A stretch of DNA of 64,000 bases from Legionella moravica DSM 19234. Its GTDB lineage: Bacteria; Pseudomonadota; Gammaproteobacteria; Legionellales; Legionellaceae. Where the stretch lies: contig NZ_KE384001.1 in the NCBI RefSeq assembly GCF_000423305.1, positions 62,001 to 126,000 of the forward strand. The letters are read 5' to 3'. Under the pieces are notes generated by a model that was not told the DNA's origin, did not search any database, and saw only the letters and a list, made by a program, of their open reading frames with translations. The translations under genes were made by a program, and so were the position numbers. Positions 61,701-64,000 of the stretch are shown here, piece by piece (within the stretch, counting starts at the first letter, position 1; each line of letters opens with the position of its first letter).

Positions 61701-64000
61701 TACCAATTCATAAAATTGACTCTGATCATAGAGAAACACGATGTGTTTATGTTCTATATCGGCCAGAGATCTGACTTCTTTTATGAGTTGGTAACGGAGC
61801 GTTCCTAATCGCTTTTTAGCTTTTTCCGGATCGGTTGAAATGACCAATAGCTCTGCTAATTTCTGTTGAATTGGTTGTTGGTGTTTAACCTGTTTCCATT
61901 GAATTTGATACAGATGATTCAGAATGGATTCATAGGAAATAAATTGATTGGGTGTGACTTTTCTTAATTTCAGCTCTTTGATAGACGCAATCAATAACCC
62001 TGAGTCATCATATATTTTTAAATCAAAACACAGATCGCGTTCGTCTTTCGTTCTTCTTTTGAGCAAGTGCACCCAAATAGTTCGCGGCGCATGGTGAAAA
62101 GCGGTCATCTGATCCAGGGAATAGGGAACGTAAGTTGAATGCTCCACTGAATTCATACTGAGCAGAACAATGCTTTGTATGGCGCCGTCAAGCAGTATGG
62201 GGTGATAATGATAATCAGTCGTCTGAGTTGCCTGGGTTAAGGTTATTTTAGAAAGTATGCTGTCCGTGCCAATATATCCTTCCTGCATCACCTGAAATTC
62301 TTTGCCATAAAATAATGAGCGATTTTTAAAGTGATCATAAATTTGCGACAGATCCAGCTTTTTATCAAAGGATGATTTGAGCTCGTTAATGTTGATGTGT
62401 ACGGGGGGAGAGCTGGTTTTGGGGCAACATTCCATCTCGGCATATTTTTGCCAACTTGAATCATGCTGCGCAAAAATGGTGATTTTGTATCGTCCATTTT
62501 GGATTGGTTTTGCCAGAAGTTGAATCTCTTGACCTTGTCGAGGATATAATGGACGTTCGACATGAACGTGTTCAATACTCAGCTCATTGCTCTTGAGTAG
62601 TTCCTTTGCAGCGGTTAAGCCACACTCTAGATAGGCCGTCGCCGGAACAACCACTTTATCAAATACCATGTGGTGTTTTATATAACTTAGATTATTCAAA
62701 TCCAGTTTGTTTCTGAACAGGAATTCATTTCCTGGCATGGAGAGCATTTGTCCTAAAAGAGGATGGATTAGGCTTTCAGGTGGTGCGTATTCACTTTTTT
62801 TATCCGGCCAGAATTCAACGCGGTCAAAAGTATAATGAGGTAACACAACGGGGTGAAACTCAATGCCGAGTGATTTATAATACTGTTTCCAGTCGATTGA
62901 TTCGCCATTTAGGTACTTTTTCAATAAGTCATGAAGCAATGGGTTGTGTGTGCGTTCGAAGCTTTTTCCTGGAGCAGAGGATAAGGTAAAATGGCCTGAA
63001 TTAAGAAGCTGCGCGGCTTCGGTGGTACTTTTTGCTGAGAGAACCAAACGATAAGAATAATGATCGCGGCATGTTGCGGCAGTAAAACAGACATCGCTGA
63101 AATTCTCTTTGGTGTGTTCCAGATACTGTTGATACGCCTTGGATAATTGAATGAGTGCTGAACTGGATTTTGCTGATAAAACAAGCACATGAAGCTGGTC
63201 TGTGTGGGTTGATCTGCTCATGTCCTGCTGAGGAAATTCTTGAAGAATAACATGAGCATTGGTGCCGCTAAATCCGAAGGCATTGATGCCTGCGCATCGT
63301 GGCTTAACACTGCTTTTCCAGTCCATATTTTGCAAGGCAATGCGGGTATTATTCAAGGTAATGTTTGGATTTAAATGCTTAAAATTCAGTATCTTATAAA
63401 TTTTTTGATTTTTTAAACTGATAATTGTTTTTATAATGCCGGCAATCCCTGAAGCACTTTCAAGATGACCTATATTGGTTTTAACAGTACCCACATACAA
63501 CGGGTTTTCCTGGCTGTGATGGGTCCCATACACCTGATTAATGGCATGAATCTCTATCGGATCACCCAGTGGGGTACCTGTGCCATGCGCTTCAATATAG
63601 CTGATATCCTCGCTTGAGAGATTGGATTGGCTCAGCGCCGTTTTCATCACTTCTTCCTGGCTTGTACCATTAGGAACCGTTAAACCTGCTGACTTTCCAT
63701 CATTATTGACTGCTGTTGCCTTGATTACCGCTAAAATGGAATCTTTATCGCGCAGGGCATCGGATAATCTTTTGAGCAAGACAACACCACAGCCTTCGGC
63801 TCGGGCATATCCGTCTGCTCGTTCATCAAAGGTTTTGCATTGACCATCGGGTGCCAGGGCTTTGGCCTTGCAAAGGGTTACGTTAGATTCAGGCATCAAC
63901 AGGATGTTCACGCCACCAGCCAGTGCATAATCCGTTTCATGATTTTTTAAACTTTGGCAGGCGTAATGAAGTGCGACCAGAGAAGAGGAACAGGCGGTAT
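58773..64000 (-). CDS. Polyketide synthase, KS-DH-KR-ACP-condensation, lacking AT (5' end outside window)
   Basis: The open frame continues through the right edge; no start is inside. On the minus strand, in order: ketosynthase with TACSSS (active Cys codon 63990-63992), EAHGTGTPLGDPIE (about 63580) and NIGHLE (about 63460); a KS-associated linker going directly to the FHPVVLPHYTFDRVEFW post-AT linker, so no acyltransferase; dehydratase opening HPLLGQM with HHMVFDKVVVPATAYLE (about 62670); ketoreductase with IIGGTGGLATP (about 61340) and FSSSASILGAKGQANYAAA (about 60950); acyl-carrier domain with the phosphopantetheine Ser in GMDSLMS (about 60470); and a condensation-like domain with PHIIVDDTS. 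Loss of the AT implies trans-AT loading. The 80-bp gap to the omptin gene would allow readthrough. Confidence 0.88.
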   Translation of the reverse strand, partial: TACSSSLVALHYACQSLKNHETDYALAGGVNILLMPESNVTLCKAKALAPDGQCKTFDERADGYARAEGCGVVLLKRLSDALRDKDSILAVIKATAVNNDGKSAGLTVPNGTSQEEVMKTALSQSNLSSEDISYIEAHGTGTPLGDPIEIHAINQVYGTHHSQENPLYVGTVKTNIGHLESASGIAGIIKTIISLKNQKIYKILNFKHLNPNITLNNTRIALQNMDWKSSVKPRCAGINAFGFSGTNAHVILQEFPQQDMSRSTHTDQLHVLVLSAKSSSALIQLSKAYQQYLEHTKENFSDVCFTAATCRDHYSYRLVLSAKSTTEAAQLLNSGHFTLSSAPGKSFERTHNPLLHDLLKKYLNGESIDWKQYYKSLGIEFHPVVLPHYTFDRVEFWPDKKSEYAPPESLIHPLLGQMLSMPGNEFLFRNKLDLNNLSYIKHHMVFDKVVVPATAYLECGLTAAKELLKSNELSIEHVHVERPLYPRQGQEIQLLAKPIQNGRYKITIFAQHDSSWQKYAEMECCPKTSSPPVHININELKSSFDKKLDLSQIYDHFKNRSLFYGKEFQVMQEGYIGTDSILSKITLTQATQTTDYHYHPILLDGAIQSIVLLSMNSVEHSTYVPYSLDQMTAFHHAPRTIWVHLLKRRTKDERDLCFDLKIYDDSGLLIASIKELKLRKVTPNQFISYESILNHLYQIQWKQVKHQQPIQQKLAELLVISTDPEKAKKRLGTLRYQLIKEVRSLADIEHKHIVFLYDQSQFYELVHCCKMLFKSRPESFTLVTEQAFALDGNEAVNPYHTMATSFWNSFRNELDLKQNYTVDCDAKSSLEDAFHYLFNANNAETQCALRKALYVPGLKNKHLHINQVQQRLICDSQASYLIIGGTGGLATPLIHYLISRGARNLHLTSRSEPSASIQSLIESAKQKQIHIKHHQINASNYQQMEQLIKSLTQDSLPLKGVFHLAGIVQDGLIINLTKEQIENVLNAKMESALILHQLTKTVPLELFVLFSSSASILGAKGQANYAAANGFLDGLAHRRHHEGLPAIAINWGPFQNTGMSSNLTQAMQQHGFMPMEPDNIEILDVLLTSQLTQIAPCPMDWTVYFKHSPKQALFEDRVKMPTTPDNHFLNSLKQGTKEEIIAKLSQALCSITAEVLRLDSGNQITAKDNLFSIGMDSLMSIEVRNRIHDLLHFPKLSLPIEYFINSPTIEKIATEIANNLYPLLHSETIDSTSAPMTEQTVPLCDFQYIFWVMNKLNYSFNIGMQVQIHGPLNKDYLAQAFHYVVEQNSAFWIQFNKEEPIQTINRHGQFQLMFHDISLNNERDVLHMEFYRNLMRLIPLSEQPLIRVYLYKINNDLHELHLLIPHIIVDDTSCELVWSQFKNSYEKLVQGKKLLHSPERESFFNYVKHNNEHYEKNLTAKIDFWKHYNRGFELLSFGHGNHLPDAAIQSQFLCHYPIPNRIMDPFFEWHKKQNINVTSGLIAACQIAFYTISHQSKIPVILIRSGREGSRYKSVVGLFSEYKRINLALDEKSRFIDCIHTIEEHILNTAPYQQCSHFIKDLGFKNSKLTFSQYLSYAINKLLLTKQFKESKINSLVIKYYLKYLSRTKTFKNSLLIKQKINELFHLSLPIQKPDRLRVLISITPSLFTKEQQDTNFGHLNYSYPSHFSCMDRPISNKTLWVYFSKNQYGEYQLSINGPLTQECKDQISIELNNIIAHIGEYDSCTVDELMNKSNIPVDIK

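Noticed and set aside
1-64000. CRISPR arrays, rRNA genes and prophage structural modules
   Set aside because: No regularly spaced direct repeats, no rRNA sequence and no phage structural genes were seen anywhere in the window.

Overview
The window looks like chromosomal DNA of a Legionella species close to L. pneumophila. It is AT-rich, carries a paralog of the Legionella major outer membrane protein (MOMP), and opens with a SidK-like gene, an amino acid permease and a secreted NTPDase. From memory that order matches L. pneumophila lpg0968 to lpg0971. Many proteins have the eukaryote-like or effector-like architectures typical of Dot/Icm-dependent Legionella: LRR, ankyrin, J-domain, Fic and a papain-like cysteine protease. 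No database search was run, so every family assignment comes from motifs read by eye.

Layout. 1-4844: SidK-like effector (truncated by the window edge), APC permease, NTPDase, tRNA-Thr(CGT). 4845-11460: an accessory stretch beside the tRNA with small secreted or unknown proteins, a Phd/Doc-type pair whose toxin lacks the Fic motif, a DUF4172-Fic protein behind two operator-like dyads, and a RAYT transposase flanked by two REP half-sites. 11517-24819: NTPase, LRR protein, a 1505-residue protein ending in a poly(A) polymerase/CCA-adding-type nucleotidyltransferase domain, permease, kinase-like protein, beta-barrel, GNAT and J-domain protein. 25430-41776: candidate effectors (GT-B-like protein, Cys-His-Asp protease-like protein, Fic protein), outer-membrane proteins, an XRE-cupin/DUF2000 pair with operator dyads, a GT87-type membrane protein and several orphans, interrupted by two kinds of palindromic repeat element. 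42070-46290: a tandem duplication of a DUF3573-type porin gene with its upstream region, followed by a small cluster of DnaA-box-like 9-mers. 46932-48598: a sulfur-detoxification pair (TauE/SafE permease and persulfide-dioxygenase-like protein), then a GST. 49774-55354: five same-strand genes, DUF3570 beta-barrel, TlpA-like thioredoxin, DUF4266 Gly/Cys-tailed lipoprotein, ApbE flavin transferase and ScsB/DsbD-like reductase. 55373-64000: DNA polymerase IV, ankyrin protein, omptin protease, and a polyketide synthase running off the right edge.

How the genes work together. The best candidate for an undescribed system is 49774-55354. ScsB could pass electrons across the inner membrane to the periplasmic TlpA protein. 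ApbE could attach FMN to an exported partner. The lipoprotein and the outer-membrane barrel would be the likely clients. Other strong leads are the AT-less polyketide synthase with a C-terminal condensation-like domain, the giant nucleotidyltransferase fusion, and the Fic gene with apparent autoregulatory sites.
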